A stretch of 64,000 nucleotides of DNA, from positions 62,001-126,000 of the forward strand of contig NZ_JBNNWS010000005.1 in the NCBI RefSeq assembly GCF_050281185.1. The letters are read 5' to 3'. Below are positions 17,092-26,245 of the stretch, piece by piece. Source of the stretch: Heyndrickxia sp050281185 (GTDB lineage: Bacteria > Bacillota > Bacilli > Bacillales > Bacillaceae_C). Below the pieces are notes generated by a model. It saw only the letters and a list, made by a program, of their open reading frames with translations. It made no database searches and was not told where the DNA came from. Every line of letters starts with the position of its first letter. Positions within the stretch are counted from its first letter, which is position 1. The position numbers and the translations under genes are program-made.

Positions 17092-17127
17092 AAAAAGCAA
17101 GGATTGACAGAAAATCCTTGCTTTTTC
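17092..17127. terminator. bidirectional terminator between sspM and yppC
   Basis: A 14-bp stem (AAAAAGCAAGGATT with loop GACAGAA) has T's on both sides, so it can end sspM (plus) and yppC (minus). Confidence 0.85.
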
Positions 17128-17141
17128 ATTCAAATTATTAC

Positions 17142-18137
17142 TCACACAAAAAAATGCATGAATCGAGATAATTGCTGTATTTGAGTTTGTTTTTGAAGGA
17201 ACCATTCTGATATCTCATATAAATCATCGAGATTATTCATTTTTAACCATTCGCTATTAATGGAGATTTTCATTGACCAATCTTCATGTTTGCGATTATG
17301 GTGCTTTACTATCGGATATACCTCTCTTAAATATGGTGTACCCGCTCCCTTCTCTAGTCTTAAAAACTGTTCATAATCATTTCTTGAACCTGTATGTTTA
17401 TTATTTAAAGCAAATGATAGAAATTTAGGAAATAAATCGTAGTTAAATAATATTGAAGACAATCTTTTACCTAATTCTATCCTTTCATCCACTTTTCGAA
17501 AATTCACCACACTTGAACCATATAATTCTCCGTTCATAGTCGGAAAAACTACACAACTAAAATGAAATAATTCTTGAAACTTAAAAATTAATGAAGAAAA
17601 AATTCTTTTCTTATATAATGGATGTTTAATGATTGGCTGTTGAATGATATTTTGTTCATTAATAATTAAAGAAATCATTAATCGAATGCAATCCTTTTTC
17701 TCATAAAATATCTTCCATTCCTGTTCCATAAATTTAGACACATAAAATTCTTTTAATAAATGAAACAAAGGACGATTATAAATCGTCGAATAATGGTAAA
17801 GCAATAATTGAGGAAATGCATCTTGGAAAATTAGCCAATTTGCTCTTTCATAGGTTAAAAACAGTCTTTTTCTTATTTTATCATTGACCATTTTTGGAAA
17901 CGTCGGTCCTTTAAGATCACACATATTCCATCCAGCATTTCTTGAAACCATAGAAGCAAGAAATGCCCATTTTATTTCAGGGTACAAAAGATAAAAGTTT
18001 AAATATTCCTGAGTACGTGATATATTATCTAGGTTTCCATTGAAAGTAATGTTTTTTACACTTTGGATAATTTGACCATCTGATATGATTTGAGAGCCTT
18101 TTAATAAAAATCGATGAAAAAGACTACTTTCACGCAT
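17142..18137 (-). CDS. yppC: YppC-family protein (DUF2515)
   Basis: 331 residues, matching the DUF2515 family around RTQEYLNFYLLYPEIKWAFLASMVSRNAGWNMCDL. No transmembrane helices or known catalytic motif; function unknown. I use the ATG with GGAG 8 nt upstream (MRESSLFH); an ATG 16 codons earlier lacks a site. It is divergent from recU, an arrangement conserved in Bacillus, and shares the 115-base promoter region with it. Confidence 0.82.
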   Translation of the reverse strand: MRESSLFHRFLLKGSQIISDGQIIQSVKNITFNGNLDNISRTQEYLNFYLLYPEIKWAFLASMVSRNAGWNMCDLKGPTFPKMVNDKIRKRLFLTYERANWLIFQDAFPQLLLYHYSTIYNRPLFHLLKEFYVSKFMEQEWKIFYEKKDCIRLMISLIINEQNIIQQPIIKHPLYKKRIFSSLIFKFQELFHFSCVVFPTMNGELYGSSVVNFRKVDERIELGKRLSSILFNYDLFPKFLSFALNNKHTGSRNDYEQFLRLEKGAGTPYLREVYPIVKHHNRKHEDWSMKISINSEWLKMNNLDDLYEISEWFLQKQTQIQQLSRFMHFFV

Positions 18138-18221
18138 AAAATACGCTCCATTCCTTAATTTAACCTTATCATAGCGGGAAATCATACTTTTTATTCACAC
18201 AATCAATGAATATTTCTGCTA

Positions 18222-18230
18222 TGATATAAT
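18222..18230 (+). promoter_or_regulatory. extended -10 promoter of recU-ponA
   Basis: TGATATAAT, an extended -10 with perfect TATAAT, 22 nt before the recU start codon. No good -35 at 17 nt. Confidence 0.55.
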
Positions 18231-18252
18231 TTAGCTTGTGAGGTGAAGGTGA

Positions 18253-18858
18253 ATGGAAATTAGATACCCTAACGGGAAAAAATATATCCTTGACAAAACG
18301 CCCAAAAAGAAATTAACATCTACGAAAAGTATTTCGTATAGTAATAGAGGGATGACCCTAGAGGAAGATTTAAATGTAACGAATCAATTCTATTTACAGA
18401 ATGGAATTGCCGTTATTCATAAAAAGCCAACACCTGTTCAAATTGTCCATGTTGACTATCAATCTCGTAGTACAGCGGTCATTAAAGAAGCATATTTTAA
18501 ACAGCCTTCAACTACGGATTATAATGGAGTATATAAAGGAAAATATATCGATTTTGAGGCGAAAGAAACGAATAATACGACATCCTTTCCTTTACAAAAT
18601 TTTCACGCTCACCAAATAGATCATATGAAAAAAGTTGTAAATCAAAATGGAATATCCTTTGTCATTCTTCGTTTTGCCAAAACGGAAGAAGTATTTTTAT
18701 TAAAGAGCACAGATTTATTTGTTTTTTGGAACCGAATGTTATCAGGCGGAAGAAAATCAATTAAAAAAGAGGAAATCGAGGCAATAGGATATCAATTACA
18801 CTTAGGCCTTCACCCTCGAATTGACTATATCCAAACGATTCAGAAAATATTTGTATAA
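18253..18858 (+). CDS. recU: Holliday junction resolvase RecU
   Basis: 201-residue homodimeric nuclease that cuts Holliday junctions during recombination and segregation. It begins EIRYPNGKKYILDKT, has the SYSNRGMTLEEDLN segment and the nuclease core TTDYNGVYKGKYIDFEAKET holding the metal-binding Asp, Glu and Lys. Length is that of the family. ATG follows GAGGTGAAGGTG. The gene is followed after 63 nt by ponA, an operon found throughout the Bacilli that links junction resolution with wall synthesis. Confidence 0.96.
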   Translation: MEIRYPNGKKYILDKTPKKKLTSTKSISYSNRGMTLEEDLNVTNQFYLQNGIAVIHKKPTPVQIVHVDYQSRSTAVIKEAYFKQPSTTDYNGVYKGKYIDFEAKETNNTTSFPLQNFHAHQIDHMKKVVNQNGISFVILRFAKTEEVFLLKSTDLFVFWNRMLSGGRKSIKKEEIEAIGYQLHLGLHPRIDYIQTIQKIFV

Positions 18859-18921
18859 TGAATCGTTGACTTAAACTTCTAAATCTATTCTTCTGATTTA
18901 GGAAAGAGAGGAAATTTATTT

Positions 18922-21585
18922 ATGGCAGAAAAATATCAAACTCGTGAGGAACGAAGAAAACAGCAAGAAACTGTTAAAAATAAAAAAAAGCCAAAAAGAA
19001 AAAAGGCTTCAATTTTTAAACGAATTATTTTAACCATATTCATCATTGGAGTAATAGGTCTTTTAACAGGTGTTGGAACATTTGCTTACTATGCAAGCAA
19101 AGCACCCCATTTAAACAAAACACAACTTCGAGACCCAATTGCGTCTGAGGTTTTAGGGATGGATGGTAAAGTAGTAGGCAAAATCGGAACTGCAACACGT
19201 AACTATATTGCATACAAAGATATTCCAGACACAGTAAAAGATGCAATTATTGCAACAGAAGACTCTCGTTTCTTTAGTCACCATGGAATTGATCCGATTC
19301 GAATTGGCGGAGCAGTGATCGCTAATTTTAAACGAGGCTATGGTGCTGAAGGCGGAAGTACAATTACACAGCAAGTAATAAAAATGTCCTTTTTATCAAA
19401 TAACAAAAATTTAGAACGAAAAGCTCAAGAAGCATGGCTATCTATACAATTAGAAAGGCAATATACGAAAGAAGAAATCTTTGAAATGTACGTGAATAAA
19501 ATATACATGTCTGGTGGAATTCACGGAATTCAAACTGCTGCAAAGTATTATTATGGGAAAACATTAGATAAATTAACTCTCCCACAAGTCGCACTCATTG
19601 CTGGATTACAGCAAAGTCCAAATAATTATAATCCTTTTAAACATCCTGATTTAGCTGAGAAGCGTAAAAATGTCGTACTGGGCTTAATGTATCAGCATAA
19701 AAAAATTACAAAGCAGCAAATGGAAGATGCAAGAAAAGTTCCAGTTACAAAAGGGCTATTAAAGGAAAAGAATAGAGACAATATGCCTCAATATAAATAT
19801 GATGCATTTATGGACCTCGTGATTAAAGAAGTTGAAGATATGGGCTATAATCCATTTTCGGATGGTTTAAAGATCTACACTACATTAGATAAAGATGCCC
19901 AAGAATATACAGAAAAAATCTTAAATACTAATGATATCGTTCAATATCCTGATGATATATTCCAAGCAGGAATTACTTTATTGGATACGAAAACAGGTGA
20001 AATTCGAGCGGTTGGTGGTGCTAGAAACCCTAAAGTTAGTCGTGGATTAAATCGTGCAGTTGATATTAAACGCTCACCTGGTTCAACGATTAAACCAATT
20101 CTCGATTATGGACCGGCAATCAATGAGTTACAATGGTCTACTTCTCATCAAATTGTTGATGAGCCATATCATTATATTGATAATGGTCCAGAATTGAATA
20201 ACTGGGATAATCGTCATTGGGGACAAATGTCGATAAGAAAAGCTTTGTACACTTCTCGAAATGTCCCTGCAGCAAAAGCTTGGGCTGATGTTGGTGCTGG
20301 TAAAGCTTATGAATTTGGAAATAACTTAGGATTAGACTTAAATAAAAAGAAATTCTACCCTTCTTCTGCTATTGGCGGCGGTCTTGAAATGTCACCAATG
20401 AAGATGGCTGGTGCATATGCAGCATTTGGAAACAAAGGAATTTATAACAAGCCTCATGCTGTTCGAAAAATTGTTTTAACAGATGGAGAAACTGTCGTAA
20501 AAACAAATCCTGAACCGAAAATTGCTATGCATGATTATACAGCATATATGATCACTGATATGTTAAAAGATGTTTTAACTAAACCGCAAGCGACTGGAAC
20601 TTTGGCCAATATACCTGGTCTTCCGGTTGCAGGTAAAACAGGAACAACAAACTTTAGTAATACTGATGTGGAGAAATATAATATTCCAGGAGGGGTGAGT
20701 CCAGATTCCTGGTTTGCAGGCTATACTACTAATTATACGGCTGCAGTTTGGACTGGATATGATAGTTCATTTGATGAAAATGGAAATTTCAAATATTATC
20801 TTACTGCAAGTGAGCAAAAAATCTCACAGCTTATCTTTAAAAATTTAATGGCTCACGTTTCCGAAGGGAAAAATACACCAGACTTCGAAATGCCTAACAG
20901 TGTAGTAAAGGTACCTATTGAAGTTGGTACAAATCCTCCTCAAAAACCAAGCCCATATACACCAAGCAGCAATATTGTATATGAGTTATTTGTCAGAGGG
21001 AATGAGGAACCGACGGAAGTTTCAAATAAATATAATCAATTAGAAGCTCCAACTAATCTTTCAGGTTCTTACAATCAAGAATCTAATAAGATTGAAGTAA
21101 ACTGGGATCATCCGAAATTAAAAGAAGGTGTATCATTTGAAGTCTCAGCTTCCTTTAACAATGAAGCCAAACAATCATTAGGAAGCACAAAAGATACTTC
21201 CATTTCGATTGCTAATCCAAAATTGGATGGAACATATCGGATTGAAGTTACTGCAATCCTTGGAGATCAAAGAAGTAAACCAGCAAGCATAACCATTAAA
21301 TTAAATAATCCTAAATCCGACGAAAATAATGGAAAAGATCCAAACGATAAAGGTAAAGATCATGGCAATGACCAAGGTAACGGCAATGATAACGGCAATG
21401 ATAACGGTAATGGCAATGGCAATGGTAATGGCAATGGCAATGGCAATGGCAATGGCAATGGTAATGGTAATGGCAATGGTAATGGTAATGGCAATGGCAA
21501 CGGTAATGGTGAGGGTCAAGGGAATGGAGATGGTGGCGATAGTCCACCAGATCCTGGCACCCCTGTTGACGGTAATGGAGAATGA
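18922..21585 (+). CDS. ponA: bifunctional penicillin-binding protein 1A/1B
   Basis: 887-residue class A PBP that polymerises and cross-links peptidoglycan. Basic cytoplasmic tail, membrane anchor at about 33-57, GT51 transglycosylase with E113 in ATEDSRFFSHHGID, transpeptidase with S388-T-I-K391, S445-R-N447 and K572-T-G574. A fibronectin-like domain (about 705-795) follows, then a low-complexity Asn-Gly tail (about 815-863) coded by a hexanucleotide repeat. Its known partner GpsB is also in this window. ATG follows GAGAGGAAA. Operon with recU; ends in a strong bidirectional terminator. Confidence 0.97.
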   Translation: MAEKYQTREERRKQQETVKNKKKPKRKKASIFKRIILTIFIIGVIGLLTGVGTFAYYASKAPHLNKTQLRDPIASEVLGMDGKVVGKIGTATRNYIAYKDIPDTVKDAIIATEDSRFFSHHGIDPIRIGGAVIANFKRGYGAEGGSTITQQVIKMSFLSNNKNLERKAQEAWLSIQLERQYTKEEIFEMYVNKIYMSGGIHGIQTAAKYYYGKTLDKLTLPQVALIAGLQQSPNNYNPFKHPDLAEKRKNVVLGLMYQHKKITKQQMEDARKVPVTKGLLKEKNRDNMPQYKYDAFMDLVIKEVEDMGYNPFSDGLKIYTTLDKDAQEYTEKILNTNDIVQYPDDIFQAGITLLDTKTGEIRAVGGARNPKVSRGLNRAVDIKRSPGSTIKPILDYGPAINELQWSTSHQIVDEPYHYIDNGPELNNWDNRHWGQMSIRKALYTSRNVPAAKAWADVGAGKAYEFGNNLGLDLNKKKFYPSSAIGGGLEMSPMKMAGAYAAFGNKGIYNKPHAVRKIVLTDGETVVKTNPEPKIAMHDYTAYMITDMLKDVLTKPQATGTLANIPGLPVAGKTGTTNFSNTDVEKYNIPGGVSPDSWFAGYTTNYTAAVWTGYDSSFDENGNFKYYLTASEQKISQLIFKNLMAHVSEGKNTPDFEMPNSVVKVPIEVGTNPPQKPSPYTPSSNIVYELFVRGNEEPTEVSNKYNQLEAPTNLSGSYNQESNKIEVNWDHPKLKEGVSFEVSASFNNEAKQSLGSTKDTSISIANPKLDGTYRIEVTAILGDQRSKPASITIKLNNPKSDENNGKDPNDKGKDHGNDQGNGNDNGNDNGNGNGNGNGNGNGNGNGNGNGNGNGNGNGNGNGNGEGQGNGDGGDSPPDPGTPVDGNGE
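21364..21510 (+). repeat. hexanucleotide tandem repeat coding (Asn-Gly)n in PonA
   Basis: Repeats of GGCAAT with GGTAAT and GGCAAC variants give a run of about 24 Gly-Asn pairs in the C-terminal tail of PonA. Six-base units keep the frame, so copy-number change alters tail length without breaking the gene. Confidence 0.92.
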
Positions 21586-21601
21586 AAAATAAGAAAATTA
21601 A

Positions 21602-21641
21602 AAGAGGCATTGAATCGCTAAGATTCAATGCCTCTTTTTTT
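21602..21641. terminator. bidirectional terminator between ponA and nth
   Basis: A 15-bp perfect stem (AAGAGGCATTGAATC, loop GCTAA) is followed by TTTTTTT on plus and flanked by A-rich DNA on the other side. The end of the nth coding region lies inside the hairpin. Confidence 0.9.
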
Positions 21642-22277
21642 CATCCTTTTTTTACCTTCACGACAAAGATCAAGTAAGGGACACACAGTACATTTCGGAT
21701 TTTGTGCTTTACAGTGATAACGACCAAAGAAGATCATCCGATGATGAGTGATTGACCACTCGTCTTTTGGAACCTTTCTCATTAATGTTCTTTCTACTTC
21801 TAAAACATTGTCCTTCCATTTACATATTGCTAGTCGTTTGCTTACTCTCTCCACATGTGTATCCACAGCAATAGCTGGAATACCAAAAGCAACCGAAACT
21901 ACTACATTGGCTGTTTTTCGACCTACTCCAGGAAGCTTAGTTAATTCATCCCGGTCTTTAGGTAAAACTCCGTTATAATCATCAATCAGCATTCGACATA
22001 ATTTTTGAATATTTTTTGCCTTGTTCCGATACAATCCAATCGAGCGAATATCATTTTGTAATTCATCTAATGAGACAGATAAATAATCCTCAGGAGTTTT
22101 ATATTTTTCAAAAAGCGTCTTCGTAACCTTATTTACAAGTGCATCTGTACACTGTGCCGATAGTGAAACCGCAATGACTAGTTCAAACGGATTTGAATGA
22201 TTTAATTCACAATGTGCCTCTGGAAATAATTTTCCCATTTCATCAAGGCAAAATCGAATTTGCTGCAAATTTAACAT
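21618..22277 (-). CDS. nth: endonuclease III
   Basis: 219-residue base-excision DNA glycosylase/AP lyase for oxidised pyrimidines. The helix-hairpin-helix LPGVGRKTANVV carries the catalytic Lys, and the catalytic Asp is in VDTHVERVSKRL. The C-terminal 4Fe-4S loop has the expected spacing C189-x6-C196-x2-C199-x5-C205. ATG follows GAGGTGG. It lies 38 nt after dnaD in the conserved dnaD-nth operon. The stop codon falls within the terminator shared with ponA. Confidence 0.96.
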   Translation of the reverse strand: MLNLQQIRFCLDEMGKLFPEAHCELNHSNPFELVIAVSLSAQCTDALVNKVTKTLFEKYKTPEDYLSVSLDELQNDIRSIGLYRNKAKNIQKLCRMLIDDYNGVLPKDRDELTKLPGVGRKTANVVVSVAFGIPAIAVDTHVERVSKRLAICKWKDNVLEVERTLMRKVPKDEWSITHHRMIFFGRYHCKAQNPKCTVCPLLDLCREGKKRMKKRGIES

Positions 22278-22315
22278 TACTATATTTCCACCTCATACAG
22301 TTCTTTTCATTCATT

Positions 22316-23011
22316 CTATTGTTCTAACCAATTATAAAAAGGTACCATATTCGAGCTTTTTTGAACCGTCTGTGTTTTTTTTCGTGTTTGACGAAACTTT
22401 TTCCCGAAATCACGTGCCTCTTCAATTGTATTAATTCCATTTTTCTTCCATTCGAACAATATTCGATCAATATATCGAAAATTTAGTTTTCCTGAAATAA
22501 CTGCTTCACGTAGAGCAGCTATAATGACAGTAGGATTATGATGGTCTTGATCGAGCCACATAGCTAATGTTTCACATTCAAGAGGAGATAAAGGCCTGCC
22601 AAACTCTTGCTCAAAAGTAGTATATAAGTTGGTTTCCTCATGTAAGTTCTTTTCTAGCTCCTGCTGTTTCTTATCATAAATAAAATCATCTACAAGTTTA
22701 CTCCATAAAGGATTTAATGAGTATTTTTCAAAACGAATATTTTCTTCAGAATATCCTTCTTCTATACTTATATATTGATTTTGAACAAGTTTTCTCAATA
22801 TAGAGGCACATAAACTATCAGGAATTGTCATTCGTTCTGAAAGTTCTTTTGGAGTAGGGAAATCGTTGCCTTTTTTTAAAAAGGAATAAACTTGAAGGAG
22901 AAGGACTAATTCGGTTTCATTTAAACCAATATGTTTATACTTTGCCATTAATAATTGGGGAATCTGAATAGTCCCCTCTTCTAACCACTTCATTATTAAT
23001 TCTTTATCCAT
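22316..23011 (-). CDS. dnaD: DNA replication initiation/restart protein DnaD
   Basis: 231 residues: N-terminal winged helix (about 10-100; GLNETELVLLLQVYSFLKKG) and C-terminal DnaD/DDBH2 domain (about 125-200), with the family signatures RPLSPLECETLAMW and NFRYIDRILFEWKKNG and the final VPFYNWLEQ. Known role: remodels DNA at oriC and at stalled forks, and helps load the replicative helicase with DnaB and DnaI. ATG is chosen because GAGGTG lies 6 nt upstream; a GTG inside that SD is the alternative. Followed by nth. Confidence 0.95.
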   Translation of the reverse strand: MDKELIMKWLEEGTIQIPQLLMAKYKHIGLNETELVLLLQVYSFLKKGNDFPTPKELSERMTIPDSLCASILRKLVQNQYISIEEGYSEENIRFEKYSLNPLWSKLVDDFIYDKKQQELEKNLHEETNLYTTFEQEFGRPLSPLECETLAMWLDQDHHNPTVIIAALREAVISGKLNFRYIDRILFEWKKNGINTIEEARDFGKKFRQTRKKTQTVQKSSNMVPFYNWLEQ

Positions 23012-23117
23012 ATGGGACACCTCTATTTAAGTATAAATGATGGATGATAAAAAAGGAACGAGGAAAATCTGTCATTTGTTTTCTCAGATTCTCTAATTTC
23101 CTTTTTCTTTTAAAAAA

Positions 23118-23345
23118 AGGCTCTTTTCGTATAAATTGTTGTTTTAGACTATAAACTTAGTCCGTTGATTTCCGCTCCAGACACTTGCTTTCCGCGGGGA
23201 GGGATGGGAGCCTCCTCGGCGTTACCGCCTGTGGGGTCTCCCACTTCCCTCTTTTTCCCGCAGGAGTCAAGTGTCCTTCGCTACAATCAACTCAGATTGT
23301 TAATAAAATATCACTAAAAAGCAACAAACTTTACGAAAACAGCCT
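23118..23345. mobile_element. MITE-like element, copy B (long-palindrome core)
   Basis: 228 bp, nearly identical to copy A across termini and core. Left terminus AGGCTCTTTTCGTATAAATT, right complement AGGCTGTTTTCGTAAAGTTT. It is flanked by AAAAAA on both sides, compatible with a 6-bp target duplication. The core folds on itself (CACTTGCTTTCCGCGGGG near the left pairs with CCCGCAGGAGTCAAGTG near the right). It separates dnaD from the asnS terminator. Confidence 0.85.
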
Positions 23346-23349
23346 AAAA

Positions 23350-23382
23350 AAAAGAAAAAGCCAGGCATAAATGCTTGGCTTT
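23350..23382 (-). terminator. terminator of asnS
   Basis: An 11-bp stem (AAAGCCAAGCA with one G-T pair, loop TTTA) is followed on the minus strand by TTCTTTTTTTT, 12 nt after the asnS stop. Confidence 0.85.
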
Positions 23383-23393
23383 CTTTTTTTGAA

Positions 23394-24686
23394 TTAAGGA
23401 TAAAGTCGATTAAGTAAGCGTGGAAATGGTATCGTTTCACGTACATGTTCAACACCAGATAGCCATGCAACTGTTCGTTCTAGACCTAGTCCGAAGCCAG
23501 AATGTGGAACTGACCCATATTTACGTAATTCTAAATACCATTGATATGCTTCTAAAGGAAGTCCATGTTCCTGAATTCTCTTTTTCATTAATTCATAATC
23601 ATGAATACGCTCAGAACCGCCAATGATCTCACCATAACCTTCAGGAGCAATTAAATCTGCACATAAAACGACCTCTGGACGCTCTGGATGCGGCTGCATA
23701 TAAAATGGTTTCAATGAAGTTGGATAGTTAGTAATAAAAACCGGCTTATCAAAAGTTTCAGCAATAGCTGTCTCATGTGGTGCACCGAAATCATCACCCC
23801 ATTCAACATCGTCAAACCCTTTTTCATGCAAAAGCTTGATCGCTTCATCATAGGAAATACGAGGGAATGGAGCTTTAATTTGTTCTAGTTTTGATGTATC
23901 TCTGCCTAATCGTTCTAATTCTAATTTACAATTTTTTAGGACAGATTGAACAATATGAGATACATATTCTTCTTGCACTTTTAGGCTATCTTCATGTTCG
24001 TAAAATGCCATTTCCGGTTCAATCATCCAAAATTCAATTAAATGACGTCTTGTCTTAGATTTTTCTGCTCGGAATGTAGGTCCGAAAGAAAATACTTTTC
24101 CAAGTGCCATTGCTGACGCTTCCAAATAAAGCTGTCCACTTTGTGAAAGATAGGCCTCTTCATCAAAATATTTTGTATGGAATAATTCAGTCGTTCCCTC
24201 TGGTGCACTACCAGTTAAAATTGGTGGATCGACTTTAGTAAATCCATTTTGATTGAAAAATTCATATGTAGCACGAATTATTTCATTACGAATTTTCATT
24301 ACTGCATGCTGACGGCGAGAACGAAGCCATAAGTGGCGGTTATCCATTAAAAATTCAGTGCCATGTTCTTTCGGTGTAATTGGAAAATCAACCGATTCAT
24401 GAATCACTTTAATATCTTTTACAAGCAACTCATATCCGAATGGTGAACGGCTATCCTCTTGAATTGTTCCAGTAACATAAATGGATGTTTCTTGTGTTAA
24501 AGATTTCGCTTTTTGAAATACTTCTTCAGGTACGTCCGTTTTTACAACAACGCCTTGGATAAATCCAGTACCATCCCGAAGCTGTAAAAATGCAATTTTG
24601 CCGCTTGATCTCTTGTTGGCTACCCATGCTCCGATAGTTACATCTTGTCCAACAAATTTTTTAACTTCTTCAATTGTTGTTTTCAA
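23394..24686 (-). CDS. asnS: asparaginyl-tRNA synthetase
   Basis: 430-residue class IIb synthetase that charges tRNA-Asn. OB-fold anticodon domain first (VTIGAWVANKRSSGKIAFLQLRDG), then the catalytic domain with motif 2 (GPTFRAEKSKTRRHLIEFWMIEPE) and motif 3 (GFGLGLERTVAWL). A TTG start is chosen: GGAGGG lies 8 nt upstream and the protein then begins MKTTIEEVKKFVG with the standard length. In B. subtilis it ends the ypmA-ypmB-aspB-asnS operon; here a terminator and a 207-bp repeat lie between aspB and asnS, so it probably has its own promoter. I see no T-box leader. Confidence 0.96.
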   Translation of the reverse strand: MKTTIEEVKKFVGQDVTIGAWVANKRSSGKIAFLQLRDGTGFIQGVVVKTDVPEEVFQKAKSLTQETSIYVTGTIQEDSRSPFGYELLVKDIKVIHESVDFPITPKEHGTEFLMDNRHLWLRSRRQHAVMKIRNEIIRATYEFFNQNGFTKVDPPILTGSAPEGTTELFHTKYFDEEAYLSQSGQLYLEASAMALGKVFSFGPTFRAEKSKTRRHLIEFWMIEPEMAFYEHEDSLKVQEEYVSHIVQSVLKNCKLELERLGRDTSKLEQIKAPFPRISYDEAIKLLHEKGFDDVEWGDDFGAPHETAIAETFDKPVFITNYPTSLKPFYMQPHPERPEVVLCADLIAPEGYGEIIGGSERIHDYELMKKRIQEHGLPLEAYQWYLELRKYGSVPHSGFGLGLERTVAWLSGVEHVRETIPFPRLLNRLYP

Positions 24687-24772
24687 TTCTTTTCCCTCCA
24701 AAAACAGTCAAACACATATAACAATATGTATAACCCTTATTATACTAAACCCAAATATAAAAGGAAATTATT

Positions 24773-24979
24773 AAGAAAAGCGCAAACGCCGCACCTCTAG
24801 CGTACGGATTTTGTAGTCATCGACTGAGATAAAGGAAACACGGCGAGGTAGTTTACGAGCCGATGTTAACTTATCGTAGGGAGAAGACGAAGAAATCCGC
24901 TAACCGATAGGCGCTGGAGCTAGACACAGCAGACACTTTTCATGTCTAATATCCTTAGTAAATTTTATACTTTCTTACC
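24773..24979. repeat. dispersed repeat family 2, copy 1 (about 207 bp)
   Basis: Runs from TAAGAAAAGCGCAAACGCC to TTTTATACTTTCTTACC and is about 85 percent identical to a second copy near 54.8 kb. Ends show a short inverted repeat (TAAGAAAAG against GTAAGAAAG). The first half and the GGCGCTGGAGCTAGAC region can pair. No open frame. It lies between aspB and asnS. Confidence 0.85.
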
Positions 24980-24981
24980 TT

Positions 24982-25019
24982 TTAAAAAATAATCCCCCTC
25001 CTCCTCATGTGAAGGGGGA
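24982..25019 (-). terminator. terminator of aspB
   Basis: A G/C-rich stem (CCCCCTTC against GAGGGGG) is followed on the minus strand by ATTATTTTTTAAA, 16 nt after the aspB stop. Confidence 0.75.
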
Positions 25020-25034
25020 ATTATATCCGTAAGA

Positions 25035-26228
25035 TTATTTATTTAATTTATTATTAATATACTGATTAATCCTTTTAATCGCTTCTTCAAGAAGATCTAA
25101 TGAAGTTGCATAGGATAAGCGTATATAATCCGGTGCACCAAATCCTGCCCCAGGGATAACTGCTACATTTGCTTCTTCAAGTAACGCAGTTGCAAATTCA
25201 TCAACTGAAGAAAATCCAGTCATTTGTGCAGCTTCTTTGACATTAGGAAATAGATAAAATGCTCCTTGAGGCTTTAGACAGCTTACTCCTGGAATTTGAA
25301 TCAATTTATTATATATAACATTTAATCTGCTTTCAAATGCTGCACGCATTGTTTCGACGGGTTCTTGGCTTCCGTTATATGCAGCAATTGCCCCATATTG
25401 TGAAGGGGTTGTTGGATTAGAGGTAGAGTGACTTGCTAAGTCTGTCATTGCTTTGATGATCTCTACATTACCCGCTGCATACCCGATACGCCATCCAGTC
25501 ATAGAATGTGATTTGGAAACTCCGTTAATAATGATCGTATTCTTCTTTAATTCCGGTGAGATTTCCGCAATAGATACATGTTCATGATGATCATAGATTA
25601 ATTTTTCATATATTTCATCTGAAATGATCAACACATCATGTTCTAAACAGATTTCCCCAAGCTTTCTTAATTCATCTCTTGAATAAAGCATTCCAGTCGG
25701 ATTACTAGGTGAATTAATAATTAATGCTTTAGTTTTACTTGTAATCGCTGATTTAAGTTGTTCAGGAGTAATTTTAAAATTGTTTTCTTCTTTACCGTCT
25801 ACATATACTGGTAGACCACCAGCTAGTTTTACTTGTTCAGGGTAACTTACCCAATAGGGAATCGGAATGATTACTTCATCGCCTTCGTTAAGAATGACTT
25901 GAAAAAGTGTATATAAAGCATGCTTTGCTCCACTTGTAACAATAATTTCAGATGGGCCAAAATCAATATTTTGATCTTGTTTAAATTTATTGATAATAGC
26001 TTTTTTTAACTCAGGTAACCCGCCAGTTGCAGTATATTTTGTTAACCCTTCATTCATCGATTTTGTAGCAGCATCAATAATATGCTGTGGTGTATTAAAA
26101 TCAGGCTCACCTGCACCTAAACCAATGACATCTATTCCTGCAGTCTTCATCGCCTTGGCTTTGGCTGTAATAGCCAATGTTGATGATGGTGTAAGGGTAC
26201 TTACTCGATTTGCAAGTTGGATTGACAT
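25035..26228 (-). CDS. aspB: aspartate aminotransferase, class I PLP
   Basis: 397 residues. Transfers the amino group between aspartate and 2-oxoglutarate, linking the TCA cycle to aspartate-family synthesis. The PLP lysine is K239 in GVSKSHSMTGWRIGY; SNPTG (about 175) and the Arg of YIRLSYA are in place. ATG with GAGGAG 5 nt upstream is preferred over one four codons earlier. It follows ypmB by 17 nt in the conserved ypmA-ypmB-aspB operon and is closed by its own terminator. Confidence 0.95.
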   Translation of the reverse strand: MSIQLANRVSTLTPSSTLAITAKAKAMKTAGIDVIGLGAGEPDFNTPQHIIDAATKSMNEGLTKYTATGGLPELKKAIINKFKQDQNIDFGPSEIIVTSGAKHALYTLFQVILNEGDEVIIPIPYWVSYPEQVKLAGGLPVYVDGKEENNFKITPEQLKSAITSKTKALIINSPSNPTGMLYSRDELRKLGEICLEHDVLIISDEIYEKLIYDHHEHVSIAEISPELKKNTIIINGVSKSHSMTGWRIGYAAGNVEIIKAMTDLASHSTSNPTTPSQYGAIAAYNGSQEPVETMRAAFESRLNVIYNKLIQIPGVSCLKPQGAFYLFPNVKEAAQMTGFSSVDEFATALLEEANVAVIPGAGFGAPDYIRLSYATSLDLLEEAIKRINQYINNKLNK

Positions 26229-26245
26229 GTTTCTCCTCACCTTTT

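Noticed and set aside
18138..18185. Longer start for yppC (16 extra codons)
   Set aside because: No SD before the upstream ATG, and GGAG is well spaced before the internal ATG.
21364..21510. CRISPR-like periodicity
   Set aside because: Pure 6-base tandem repeat within ponA; no spacers.
21301..21628. Long open frames in other phases over the ponA tail (Ile/Thr and His/Cys repeats)
   Set aside because: They are readings of the hexanucleotide repeat in other frames; such repeats keep all frames open.
24687..24772. T-box leader for asnS
   Set aside because: No specifier loop, T-box sequence or antiterminator is visible in the 85 bases before the gene.
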